Of a DNA stretch of 64,000 nt, positions 53,915 through 64,000 are shown piece after piece. The translations under genes and the position numbers were made by a program. Under the pieces are notes generated by a model. It ran no database searches. It was given only the letters and a program-made list of their open reading frames with translations, and had not been told where the DNA came from. Each line of letters begins with the position of its first letter. Within the stretch, counting starts at the first letter, position 1. Source of the stretch: Aspidapion aeneum (Eukaryota > Arthropoda > Insecta > Coleoptera > Brentidae); NCBI GenBank assembly GCA_963576565.1, contig OY755039.1, positions 27,232,602 through 27,296,601 on the forward strand. Direction: 5' to 3'.

Positions 53915-54830
53915 CTTCTTCGATTCATCTTTGGACATAGGCCTCCCTTAATACCTTCCACTCTTCTCTGTCTGTCGCCGTGTTCATCCATCAGCTCCCG
54001 CATGTTTCTTTAAATTGTCCGCACATCTCATTTTGGGGTCCTCCCTTACTTCTTTTATTTTCCCAAGGTCTCCAGTTTACAATACATTTGTTCCATTAAT
54101 AGTCTTTCTGTCTGATATTATGACCGGCGATTTTCCATTTTAATTTTGCTACTTCTCTTCTAAGATCCCTTACTATTGTTTTATTTCTTATTCATTCATT
54201 CCTTTTTCTATCTGTTAGCTCTACATGTCTTTCTATTGATCTTTGGGCTTTTGTTACCTTATCCATATTTGATTTTGTAAATATCCATATTTGATTTTGT
54301 AAATGTCCAGGTGTGGAATCCATAGGTGAGTACAAGAAGGATGCATTGAATATACACTTTTGTTTTGAGGTACTGAGAATATTTTTATTTTATAATATGT
54401 AGTTTAATTCACCGAAGGCTGCACATGCCAATCTTACTCGTCTTTTGATTTCAGCCGTTTGGTTTTATTTTTTTAGTTTAGTTATTTGTCCCAGGTATAT
54501 ATATTCCTCTACTTGCTATATCTGTGTTTGTTCTGATTTTAGTTTTAGTGCATACTCAAGCCTATATTTTTAGCTGCTGTATCCAGTTCGTTCAGCATTT
54601 TTATCAGTTCTTCTTTCTTATCAGTTATTAAGGCGATATCATCAGCATATCTTAGGTGGTTGAAGTATTGTCCGTATACTTTGATGCCTATTTCTTCTTA
54701 ATCTAAGTTTTTAGAAACATCTTCTAGGGCCTGGTTAAATAGTTTAGGGGATATTGTGTCACCCTGCCTGGCACCTCTTTTTAAGCTAAGATTTTTATTC
54801 CTTTGAACAATAATGGATCTATAGTAGTAA
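53915..54830 (-). pseudogene. Decayed RTE-like non-LTR retrotransposon, 3' half
   Basis: Minus-strand copy of the element at 47640-48830/50405-50600. It runs from the reverse-transcriptase region (RCQAGdTI-like sequence near 54770, then YADDIALITDKKEEL near 54640) to the 3' end with GGAGGCCTATGTCCAAAGATG near 53940, a word typical of insect RTE tails. It contains a direct 20-bp duplication (TCCATATTTGATTTTGTAAA, near 54265-54310). Stops throughout. At its 5' side it is cut by a different non-LTR element. Confidence 0.85.
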
Positions 54831-56310
54831 GTAGTATTGTAAGTAAATTCTTTATTAAATCTGTATTACCCAGATGGGCGTGGATCCAGTGAAAATACAT
54901 ATTACAATTTTACATCAACATTTTTAAGCATCTAATTAAGCCTAACAATATAAATGTTTCATTATTATTTATTGTTTAGTTACCTAAAGTAAGCATTTAA
55001 AATAAACATAGTTTTATTTACTCAATATAAAGTATGATTGTTAAAATAAAATAAATAATAATAAAAACATAGAAAATAAAACAGTAAGGAAATAAATTAC
55101 TTGTAGTATTTACAAGTGTAGCATAAAATTAAACAGGTAACATTAAAAAAAAATATGACACAAAAGATACAAATACCTATAACATCTAAAAAATGTCACT
55201 CAAACTGTCACCTTTTCCTAGTAAGTAGTTTTTTAGTATAATTTTTAAAGTTTCGGGAGGCAAATCTTTAATTTTTAATGGCAATTTATTCCACACTTTT
55301 ACGATGGAATATTTACCATTTTTTTGGACATAAGTATAATGAGCCTAAGGCTCATAACTTGTGTTTTATTAGTGTTAAGCAGCAAATTATTTTGTTGGAA
55401 GTAATTTTTAACTGTATGTATCAATTGAGTTGCTCGCATACCACATGATTCCGGTGTATCCTCCTGAATAACAGCAGTAACATCGTCGCAGAATTGAGAC
55501 AGAAATTCTTTGACTACTGAGTTGATGTCATTTGTATATATTATATATAAAAGTGGACCCAAAATTGAGCCTTGCGGTACCCCTTTTGCACCAGTCCTGG
55601 AGAAGATCTGATAAGATCACCTTGAGATTTTTATACCACACACTGGCTTCTATTACCCAAGTATGACTCAAATAATATCAACTCGCGATCCCTGACACCA
55701 TAGTTACTAAGCTTTTGACACAGTATTTTATGATCGACGCTATCAAAAGCTTTAGAGAAATCCAAAAACAAAGCAATAGTTTTTTTATTTGAGTTCAATC
55801 CAGTCAAAATAGTACTCAATGCCTGATAAATAGCCCTTATTGTAGATTTACCCTTGCGAAATCCATTCTGAGTGTCACTCAACAAATTGTTTGCCTCAAA
55901 AAAGTTCATTGGTCTTTCACATATTGCTTTTTCAAAAATTTTACTTACATTTGATAATAGTGAGATGGGTCTATAATTATTTATTTGATCGTTTTTTCCC
56001 TTTTTTATGTATTGGCTTTATGTATGCTTCTTTTAACACTGTAGGAAAAACACCAGTATTAAAACAGCAATTTATTATATGACTAAGGGGAACAGCGATA
56101 CTATTCTTTGATGATTTTAAAATGGAAATTGGAATCTCATCACTACCCACGGACTTTTTATTTTTCAGATTTTCAATTATTGATATCACTTCGTTTGTAG
56201 TTGTACCGTTGAATTTAAATATATTTTTAGTGGAAATATTATTTTTAAAGTGTGTATCGGACATGCCATTTCATCTAAAGTTTCTTTTTTATTGTTACTA
56301 TTTTTAGTAA
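54830..56310 (-). pseudogene. Second non-LTR retrotransposon relic (Jockey/CR1-like group)
   Basis: Minus strand, three broken frames in order. 56264-55977: ENLKNKKSVGSDEIPISILK and AYIKPIHKKG (N-terminal reverse transcriptase). 55909-55631: NLLSDTQNGFRKGKSTIRAI and LFLDFSKAFDSVDHKIL (A motif intact). 55600-55299: GVPQGSILGPLLYIIY, then FLSQFCDDVTAVIQ (catalytic box reads FCDD instead of FADD) and NNLLLNTNKTQVM. The 3' end is near 54830 (AATAAAGAATTTACTTAC). It is 5' truncated and frameshifted. Clade assignment beyond the Jockey/CR1 group is not possible by eye. Confidence 0.85.
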
Positions 56311-56538
56311 TCTATGGCCAAAGGCGCCGCGTCGCACGTCGCGTCGCGGCGCCTGCCAGAAGCACAAACGGCGGACGCTGCTTTGTCTGTCACAAAACTT
56401 CCCGAAGTAGTAAACTTTAGGGTCAAGTCATCCACCAAAATACACAAGAATAACATTGAATCCGAGTCGGTTGTCGGTTCAGGAGGTCTCGTCCACGCCT
56501 GTTTCGTTCAGTCGATTCAGTCCGCGTGAACCCCAAAA

Positions 56539-56859
56539 GCGGCCTACACACGCTGAAACATGCTGCGATGCGGGCATCGACCCTTAAGCGGCCTGCACAC
56601 GCTGAAACATGCTGCGATGATGCAAGTTTCAGCCTGTATAGAATTGCGTCGATGTGAAGACATAAGGCGATACCTATTTATTTATTTTCCCGCGTCATTT
56701 TCGAGGTTCATTTGTTGTTTATCTGACGTCGAGTCGTTTCAGGTATTGCAACAGGTTTAGATTTGAGTAGGCGCTTATGCAACTGATGCAAGTTTCATGA
56801 TCCCTTGAGTCAATGCATGGCATCGCAGCATGTTTCAGCGTATGTAGGCCGCTTAAGGT
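56539..56859. mobile_element. Inverted-repeat MITE with duplicated left end
   Basis: AAGCGGCCTGCACACGCTGAAACATGCTGCGATG at 56587 is mirrored by CATCGCAGCATGTTTCAGCGTATGTAGGCCGCTT ending at 56857, a 34-bp terminus with few mismatches. A further copy of the left terminus stands at 56539-56572. The interior is non-coding. The sequence just left (56314-56529) is GC-rich with an open frame of no known family. Confidence 0.85.
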
Positions 56860-57019
56860 ATGTTTCTGACTTGGCTTGTCTTCACTCTTTTGGATGGTTG
56901 TGTGTGCTTATTACGATAAATAAAAGGGAAATTTTCAGAACTAATTTTTTTATTAAAAATAACGAACATTTAACAATTTTTGTCTGCTATCCACATTGTC
57001 GTTAAATATGATGTCGTGA
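56860..57019. other. Short non-coding stretch
   Basis: AT-rich; nothing recognised. Confidence 0.4.
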
Positions 57020-58200
57020 CTCGAACAAATAGAGTCTCGGTCAATGCCATTTCAGGATTGAGAAATGATACATTTCCCTCTGAAAGTTATGAATAATAAG
57101 TATTCCTTCTACTTGAATGTATGAGAACGTAACAATTGCAAACTGATTTATTTTAGTCTCCATTTTTTCTCTTTTTTCACAATCTTCCCCTTTTTTTCAT
57201 TTTCGACTTAGTCTCAGTTGGTTGATTTGGATGTCTTTTGTTATATTGTATATTAAGAATAAATTCTTGGAAAAAAAATTTTTAAGTTTTTTTTGATCTT
57301 CCTAGACATTTTTTTTTCGCCATTTTGTCGCGGTTGGTTGATTTTTGAATATGTATTTAATGCTAAAGTTCTTAAATTTTCTTTTTTTTCTCTTTCTTTA
57401 CAATTTTCCCCCTTTCATCTTTCACACCAACACCTATCTACTTTCTGAATTGAACTAAACAAAACTGCAACTGTTTCTCTGATGTAAACCGACAGAAAAC
57501 AAAAACTCGACAGCAACTAATTTTTGTCTGTTGAGTGTGAACAGTTTTATCGTTAAAAACAGTTGAGTTTTTGTTTTTTAAAACAGCAACTCAACTATTC
57601 GGTTTGGTGTAAAACCGCCATAACTGATATATTTTGGTATCCATTGGTCTCGATCTTCCTGTATTTTCTATTTTTAACTCTAAAAATTCTCTTTCTTTTC
57701 TCCCTTCCGTCTTAGTTGGTTCATTTTGATATCCTTTGTTTTTTTCCCTGATCATCACATCTTTTTTCTCTTTTATCATTTTCTTTCCCTTTTCTTCTAC
57801 TTCCAGATGGAAATGGTTAATTATTCAGATTACCTTTATTTGTCTTAACTTAACTGCCTAAATCCTAAATCATTACAGCTGATCTTTTTTCCTTCATCTA
57901 AGCTCACTAGATCACGAAGTTCCTTCTAGAAGGAACTTAGTGATCAAGTGACCTTAGGATCATCCAGTCTCCTCTTTTTTTTCCTTTATTCAGAATCTTC
58001 CCCTTTTCTTCTTTTCCCACTCCGTCTGAGTTGGTTGATTTGGATGTCTTTTTTATTTTGTATTTAACTCCTAAATTCTTGGTGCATTTTATTTCATCTT
58101 CTTTTTCTCTCTTCCTAATCTTTATTATTTCTTTTGTTATTTAAGGCACAAATTATTGTTTATCTCATCTGTTTATCCTCTTCCTTCACAATTGATGTCC
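57020..58200. repeat. T/C-rich region with diverged ~300-bp recurring segment
   Basis: A segment of the form CTTAGTCTCAGTTGGTTGATTTGGATGTCTTTT followed by ATTTAACTCCTAAATTCTT occurs near 57205, 57325, 57700 and 58020, each preceded by a long T/C-rich run. The spacing is irregular (roughly 120 to 375 bp). No protein is encoded. Confidence 0.65.
57897..57957. repeat. Palindrome around AGTTCCTTCTAGAAGGAACT
   Basis: A perfect 20-bp palindrome (AGTTCCTTCTAGAAGGAACT) extended by imperfect arms (CTAAGCTCACTAGATCAC / GTGATCAAGTGACCTTAG) to about 60 bp. The GAA/TTC alternation also fits a heat-shock-element pattern, but the extended symmetry suggests a hairpin or a collapsed inverted-repeat element. 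Confidence 0.8.
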
Positions 58201-58980
58201 AACGTTCGGTATTTTTAATGTTTGCACTTTTCCGTTTTTTAAAAAACTTTTTGCGCTTTTTCTACTAATCTAACTAAAATGAAGTAGAGACAAAAAATTT
58301 CTGAGATATTAATTTATAAAAGGAATTAAATCCCTCTCACTGAAGAAGCAAAATAAAATTTGTTTGAGCTCTTTAGTAAAATTCATATTTTGTGATAATA
58401 CCCTTTTGCTTCGAGGTGCAGATTTACAAGCTAGTTATTTCGTTCTAAGATTCTTTTAGTTTGCTGTGACTATTATTAGTTTAAATAGCATATAAACAAA
58501 TAAAAAAATATCAAGAAAATTCCATATATGTCGGAAGGCTTACTCAAAGCTTTTGCCAAAATCCCAATTTATGTTGTAATTGCAAAATATTAATATCCAG
58601 AAAATTGTTTCTTGTATTCTTATAGAGATTCGTATACAAGAGCCAACGTTATCCGTCCTCTAAAAATAGCTTAACTCAATTGCCTTTTTGTCAATGGTCC
58701 AAAATTATCAGTAAGTTCAGTAAAGATTTAGTCAGTGAGCCAACTCTACCGTTTTTAATATTTTGAATTTTTTCGAATAAAAAAAATTTTCTAACCAATT
58801 TTTTGTCTTTATTTACACACGCGATGATGTCAAAAGGCATATGCTTTTATAAAGAAGGGCAATCACTGGTATCACAGCAATCACTGAGCAAGAGGAACTA
58901 AAGTGATAACTGGCAAAACATTCGCTCTGAAACCCCTAAACACCTCTTAATTTACCAGTATCTGGCAATAAGAAAAATAA
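58201..58980. other. AT-rich stretch, nothing recognised
   Basis: No coding exon, repeat or RNA gene supported. Confidence 0.45.
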
Positions 58981-58989
58981 TACAATGAA

Positions 58990-60825
58990 ATTTAACGAGT
59001 TTACTTGCGTTTACCCATCCATGCTTTACTTTATCAATATTGTCTTATGTCTACACTTGTTGCAGCTAAAGGTTATATATATTGTTCTCTTTTTTGGAAA
59101 ATCTATATTTTACACTTAATGATAGAGAAGCTGCAGCTGCAGTATTCTGCGACTTTCAAACGGCCTTCGACTGTGTCAGTCACGATTTGCTTTTAAAAAA
59201 GTTGGAGAGATATGGGTTTAGAGGAGTCTCACAGCGTTTTTTTCACTCATACTTGACTGGAAGATATCAGATGGCTCGGAATGGTGGTTGTGTCTCTTCT
59301 TTGTCCAAAATTAACTTTGGTGTGCCTCAAGGTTCTGTTTTGGGCCCACTGTTATTTTGGTTGTATATTAACGACTTAAATTTAATAGCATCATAAAAAG
59401 GAAAAAATATTAAAAGAAATAGTGCAAGAGGACATACAACGAATTAAAGAGTGGTGTGATGCAAACTTTCTCTGTTTCAACATAGATAAAACAAAAGTCC
59501 TCAGTTTAAAATTTTCTTTTGATGACCTAACTGTTTCCAACCAAAGAATAACCAAAGATGAAAACACTAAATTTTTAGGAATGTATATAGACAATAGATT
59601 AAAATTCTCCTTGCATATTCCCTATCTTAATAAAAAAATATCGATAGGTAGTTACGCCGTAAGACAAACATTTTTTGAACTTGGTTGTGAAATGGCCAAA
59701 ACAACTTATTACGCCCTCGTTGATTCTCATTTACGCTATGGAATAGCCTTTTGGGGGAATTGCAGTCAGTATTTGTTCAGATCTGTGTTTTTAATTCAAA
59801 AAAGATGCATCAGATATATTTGCGGAGCAAAAATCAGAGACCATTGTAGGCCTTTGTTTATGAGAGAAAAAATATTAACCTTTGTTGCCTTTTTATACTG
59901 GAAAAAGTGGTGCTGATTTATAAAAAAAATTAAAAATCACACATTTGAACAAACCTACCAAACAAGAAGTCAAGAATAGAACAGCATACCACTGCCTATT
60001 CCTCTTGTCTTGTCTCAATTGACCCAAAACTCGATAATCTACCGCAGTGTTAAAATTTTTAATAAGCTTCCAAATAGACTCAAAAGCATTCAGTCGGAAA
60101 AAATATTTAAGGTTAAGGTAAAAGATTTACTATTGGAGAAGGCATATTATAGTCTTAATGAATTTTTCGGGGACCAGTTATAGGATAATTGACAAATATA
60201 TTTAAACATTTAAATTTTTTTATTTTACTTGTGTATGTATCAGATTGTTCTGTTTGTTGTTTCTTGTGTTTTATATCTAACTTTAACAGATTTTATTTTA
60301 ACATATTTTGACGTGTTAACATGTTTTAACATATTTTAACATATTTTAACATATTTTAACATATTTTAACATATTTTAACATATGTTAACATATTTTAAC
60401 ATATTTTAACATATTTTAACATATTTTAACATATTTTAACATATTTTAACATATTTTAACATATTTTAACATATTTTAACATGTTTTAACATATTTTAAT
60501 TTAATGCTCAAGAGAATTTCGTTGTATTTCGATAACAGTAAGTGACAACACCAGAATAGTTTAGGTTTTTATGTAACTAAATTGGACGTAGCACGTAAAA
60601 GAGACTGATAGGTGGAGAGAGAGCATATTTGCAAAGGAAAAAGATTTATAAAATTATATATCGCGAATACTTATAGACTGTTACACTAGTTTAGATGACT
60701 ATTCCGTACCTCTACTTAGATTTGTAAGCAAGTGTTTATCTTTTATTTATAATTAAGGACCATTTTTTGCTTTATCTGTAAAACTCTAGTTTTTTGACAA
60801 TAAAGCATATTTGATTTGATTTGAT
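58990..60825 (+). pseudogene. 5'-truncated non-LTR retrotransposon (Jockey/CR1-like)
   Basis: The first frame (59082-59396) has REAAAAVFCDFQTAFDCVSH (A motif), LLLKKLERYGFRG and FGVPQGSVLGPLLFWLYIND. The second (59422-59916) has IKEWCDANFLCFNIDKTKVL and LGMYIDNRLKFSLHI, then YYALVDSHLRYGIAFWGNCS and QKRCIRYICG. The segment between them, which should carry the catalytic FADD/YADD box, is deleted. Decayed sequence follows to 60180. The tail holds a 10-bp satellite (60302-60498) and ends AATAAAGCATATTTGATTTGATTTGATA, a short-repeat 3' terminus (TTTGA units) as in CR1-type elements. Confidence 0.87.
60302..60498. repeat. 10-bp tandem repeat ATATTTTAAC, ~20 copies
   Basis: Nearly perfect ATATTTTAAC units with a few variants (ATGTTTTAAC, ATATGTTAAC). 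It lies inside the 3' untranslated tail of the non-LTR relic. Confidence 0.95.
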
Positions 60826-61379
60826 ATTATTATCACTGCTTAAAATTTGATTATCCAGTTTTCAAAAAAAAATACTTAAATATCTCAGAAAACATATCTC
60901 AACTGCGAGAATTCAGATAATTTCATAAACTCCTGTACCAAAGCTCTTGAACTAAAAGAAATAATTAAAGATCCAGTCTGGCTTAGAGCCAGCAAAAGAG
61001 ATATTATGGTAAGTATAGTATAGGTATATTTTCAAAACATTAAAAATAAAACGAGAAAATTATTTTTTCGTGCAAGATCCTTGTTTATGGGTTCTTTCGT
61101 TAAATAGATGTTCAACTCGTTTAAAGAAAATGTTTGTATAATATAATATGTATATTAATTAATTACTCTATTATTAAATATTATTTTAACAAACCTACCT
61201 ACAAAGTCTAATATGACGAAAAATCCTAAAGTGTAAGAAGCAGCGAGAAATGAAGTGTCACTTTTATCCCTTGCTGATACAAGGTTAAGCCAAAAAACTA
61301 TGCTTGCAAAAATTAACTTACAAATTAACATTAACATATTAATTTATACATTTAAAAATAAGCTTTTTGGCACATCATG
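60826..61379. other. AT-rich, nothing recognised
   Basis: No gene or repeat partner seen. Confidence 0.45.
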
Positions 61380-62860
61380 TACAGCGTGTCCCATTTTCGA
61401 TGGGATTAAATGGGAAACTCGGTTGTTATTAAAGATAGCGATTTTCTGATTGCACCTTACCGTGCTCTTTTTTTGAGCCCTTAAAAACGGTGTAATCAGA
61501 TTTTTGTTATACACTGTAGTTTCGCTAATACAGGCAGTTTTTGAAAAAATTGCATTTTTAATAATCCCTTATATTTTGCTTATTTTGCAAGATATTTTTA
61601 TTCTGCAAAAACCTTTTTATGGAAACTTTTTTAGAAGAAAATAATTACGTTGTCAATTTTTTAAAAATATTGTTTAGTTTTTGTACTTATCATAAAAAAA
61701 TTAAATACGGACCTGGATTTTTTTTATTACCATTTTGATTGATTTTATGCTATTATTATCACAAAATAATAAAAATTTTATATTTTTTGTTTTAACGTTA
61801 AAAAAAAATATATTTTATATTTAAAAAAAAATTAGTCCAAACCTGGAAATTTCCAACATAAATATAAATTAAAAATGGCTAGTTGAACAATTTTTAGTTT
61901 TACTATTTTAATACTTACAAATTAAAATGGTTTTACGTTAATTTAAAGATTTATTTAAAACAAAGTCTACGATAAATAAAAAAAAATAACGAATTACAAA
62001 AATAATAACTCATTTTTCATTAGTGATAAAAATCTTCAAACTGATTGTCATTATGTGAAAGACATTGCATTTTTGAGTAATCCATCTTAATCCATTTTGT
62101 ATAAAAATATTTCCGCCGTTTAAATATTGGGATTTTGTTGCTTGAATAAAGCAGTCAAACATATCACATTTTTCAAAATCTGGATATGGTCGATTTCTAG
62201 CCATTTTAGAATAATTTTGAGTGAGTCATTCACAAAAATGACAATGTCAATTCCACGCTTTTGTTTTTCCATGTTGAAGTAAATAACTACTATGATAATA
62301 TTTTTATAACTTTTTAATGTTTTTACTAAAATCTATTAATTAAAGTTTTAAAACAGATAAAATAAAAATCGTTCAACTTGCAGTTTTTACTTTATATTTA
62401 CGTTATAAATTTCCAGGTTAGGAATAATTTTTTTTTTAAATATTAAATATTTTTTTCTAACCTTAAATCAAAAAAATATTACATTTTTATCATTTTAAGA
62501 TAATAATAGCATGAAACCAATCAGAAATGTAATAAAAAAATTCCAGGTCCGTATTTAATTTTTGTATGATAAATCCATATCTCTAAAACTAAACAATATT
62601 TTAAAAACGAAAAAAGGCCATAGAAAGGTTTTTAGAGAGTTGAAATATTTTGCAAAATAAGCGAGATAGAAGGTATTAATTAAAATGCAATTTTTTCAAA
62701 AACTCCCTGTATTAGCGAAACCACGGGGTATAGCAAAAATCTGAATACACTATTTTTAAGAGCTCAAAAAAAGAGCACGGTAAGGTGCAATCAGAAAATT
62801 AATATCTTTAATAATAACCAAGTTTCCCATGTAATCCCATCGAAAATGGGACACGCTGTA
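61380..62860. mobile_element. 1.5-kb foldback DNA element, copy 2
   Basis: Same family as 1554-3063. Termini TACAGCGTGTCCCATTTTCG and CGAAAATGGGACACGCTGTA are perfect inverted repeats at the tips, and the arms stay complementary for several hundred bp with many small differences. The central open segment lies on the minus strand (62204-62010) and reads ARNRPYPDFEKCDMFDCFIQ then ATKSQYLNGGNIFIQNGLRW, closely matching copy 1. It is bounded by TA on both sides. No recognised transposase. Confidence 0.9.
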
Positions 62861-62917
62861 CACATATTTTAGGATCGCCAAGATAAAAAATTTTAATTTA
62901 ACAATTTTACTGAATCA

Positions 62918-63715
62918 TCGTCAGAAATAAAAAAAAATAGTCCAAGGTCACAAAGGAAAATGGTATAATAGTCCAATGTCAAAAACGGACTTATTAATAA
63001 CCAGACATTATCAAAACAAGACAAGAGCAAAATCGAAGTTCAGTATAACGTCTTTGTCAAAATCGGAAAAATTCATAAAGGACAAAATCATAAAAAGGGG
63101 CCTGGCCTAGCCTGCGCAACTCTCTTCTTTCTTTTTATGTATACTGGCTCAGTCTCTCTTCTTGTTATACAAATCGGTATCATGGAAGTTTGGCGGCAAA
63201 TTTAAATCGGGAACAAATAATATTGCTGTTCTTGAACCCAAAAATATATTAAATTAAAAAAATTACTGGTTCTTCCTGTAATTAGCTCCCCTGTCCTTTT
63301 AAGAGATCGAAATCGGCGTTAATCTAACCTCTTGGCCAGTGAATTGCAAAAAAATCCTAACCTAGCGTCCAACACGCCCCGCCCAACCTTTTTCCAGGAT
63401 GGGCCTTGCTTAATGAAAATGCCGTATCTGCTATAGCAATCCCTATGTAGATACGCAGTGTTCATTAAGCATGGCAGTACAAGAAGTTGCAGTTCCATTG
63501 CATAACAAAAGCAGAGCCGCTCTTCTTTAGGGAAACTGACAAGCTAGGCACGACCCATTTTTATAATTTTGTCTGGTTTTGATAAAAAACGTTAACAAAA
63601 CTTTGATTTTGCTCTTGTCTTGTTTTGATGAATGACGCTTTTGATAATGTCCAGTTATTAATAATCTTGTTTTTGCCATTGGACTGACAATCTTCGATGA
63701 TTTTTCATTTGTCTT
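62918..63715. mobile_element. ~800-bp inverted-repeat element
   Basis: Left arm (62918-63110) contains AATAACCAGACATTATCAAA, ACAAGACAAGAGCAAAATCG and GACAAAATCATAAAAAGGGG; the right arm (about 63545-63715) carries their complements in reverse order. The middle (63110-63545) is less AT-rich and non-coding. The exact ends and target duplication could not be fixed. Confidence 0.82.
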
Positions 63716-64000
63716 TTATGATAAACTATGGGGTCCCCTTTTACTCTATAACGAATAATAAACTTACAAAAGCCAAACCCAGAGAAAACCAGGACACTCT
63801 ATAACATAACTTCTGTTAAATCCTAAAAAATTTCTTGATGAATCTAAAGCCGTTGCTTTAACTGGGATTAACTAATTTTTACTCCCATTTGCACCAAAGA
63901 GTTAAGGAATCCTTAAAATTTTGCTGCAAGTGGCGATTATTTGATTCCGTTCGAGAAGATCTATAACTGAATAAAACTCAATTTGCTCCAAAATCCTGTT
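63716..64000. other. Window edge, nothing recognised
   Basis: AT-rich; no feature supported. Confidence 0.4.

Noticed and set aside
56314..56529. A 71-codon GC-rich frame beginning MAKGAASHVASRRL
   Set aside because: No family resemblance, no splice context, and it adjoins a MITE; composition alone explains the open frame.
60302..60498. CRISPR-like array
   Set aside because: The units are contiguous 10-bp repeats without spacers in a eukaryotic retroelement tail.
37942..64000. Upstream exons of the PLEKHH-like gene
   Set aside because: I looked for minus-strand segments ending in a donor and encoding the expected coiled coil (pattern ELL-KM-ELEQRL) and found none I could defend. They may be short or lie outside the window.

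Overview
The window reads as a piece of an AT-rich, transposon-laden insect (arthropod) nuclear genome. The signs are a spliced gene with small GT-AG exons spread over more than 33 kb, a complete BEL/Pao LTR retrotransposon primed by an insect-type tRNA-Tyr sequence, Penelope-like and non-LTR retrotransposon relics, and many short inverted-repeat elements. I cannot name the species.

The only host gene I can support lies on the minus strand from about 37941 down to 4244. Twelve exons chain with perfect phase agreement into 2196 nt (732 codons). They encode, in order, an N-terminal coiled coil, a low-complexity Ser/Pro-rich linker, two PH domains and the start of a MyTH4 domain. This is the arrangement of the PLEKHH1/PLEKHH2/MAX-1 family (PH-PH-MyTH4-FERM). 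The rest of MyTH4 and the FERM domain would lie left of base 4244, outside the window; the first exon(s) and promoter lie to the right and were not found.

The introns are filled with mobile DNA. Positions 1-7200 hold a tandem duplication, a 1.5 kb foldback element, a four-unit tandem repeat, a 612-bp MITE and a 1.46 kb palindromic element. Positions 9000-19900 hold a GC-rich patch, a 555-bp repeat present also in inverted form, a broken hAT transposase, second copies of MITEs and a hAT-type MITE with an exact 8-bp target duplication. The 20.7-25.3 kb intron is a large foldback composite holding non-LTR and Penelope relics and two tRNA-like units. The 28.8-37.8 kb intron carries a 7325-bp BEL/Pao element on the opposite strand to the host gene, with no LTR difference seen by eye, a 5-bp target duplication and an uninterrupted 1745-codon gag-pol: the youngest insertion here.

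To the right of 37.9 kb no host exon was recognised. The region holds degraded RTE-like non-LTR copies (38.2, 43.5, 47.6-50.6, 53.9-54.8 kb), two other non-LTR relics (54.8-56.3 minus, 59.0-60.8 plus), a second Penelope relic, several MITEs with 7-8-bp target duplications, satellite-like arrays, a nested insertion with a broken transposon-type gene (49.4-50.0 kb), and a second copy of the foldback family (61.38-62.86 kb). The two foldback copies share a short, conserved, unrecognised coding segment, the nearest thing here to an undescribed element.
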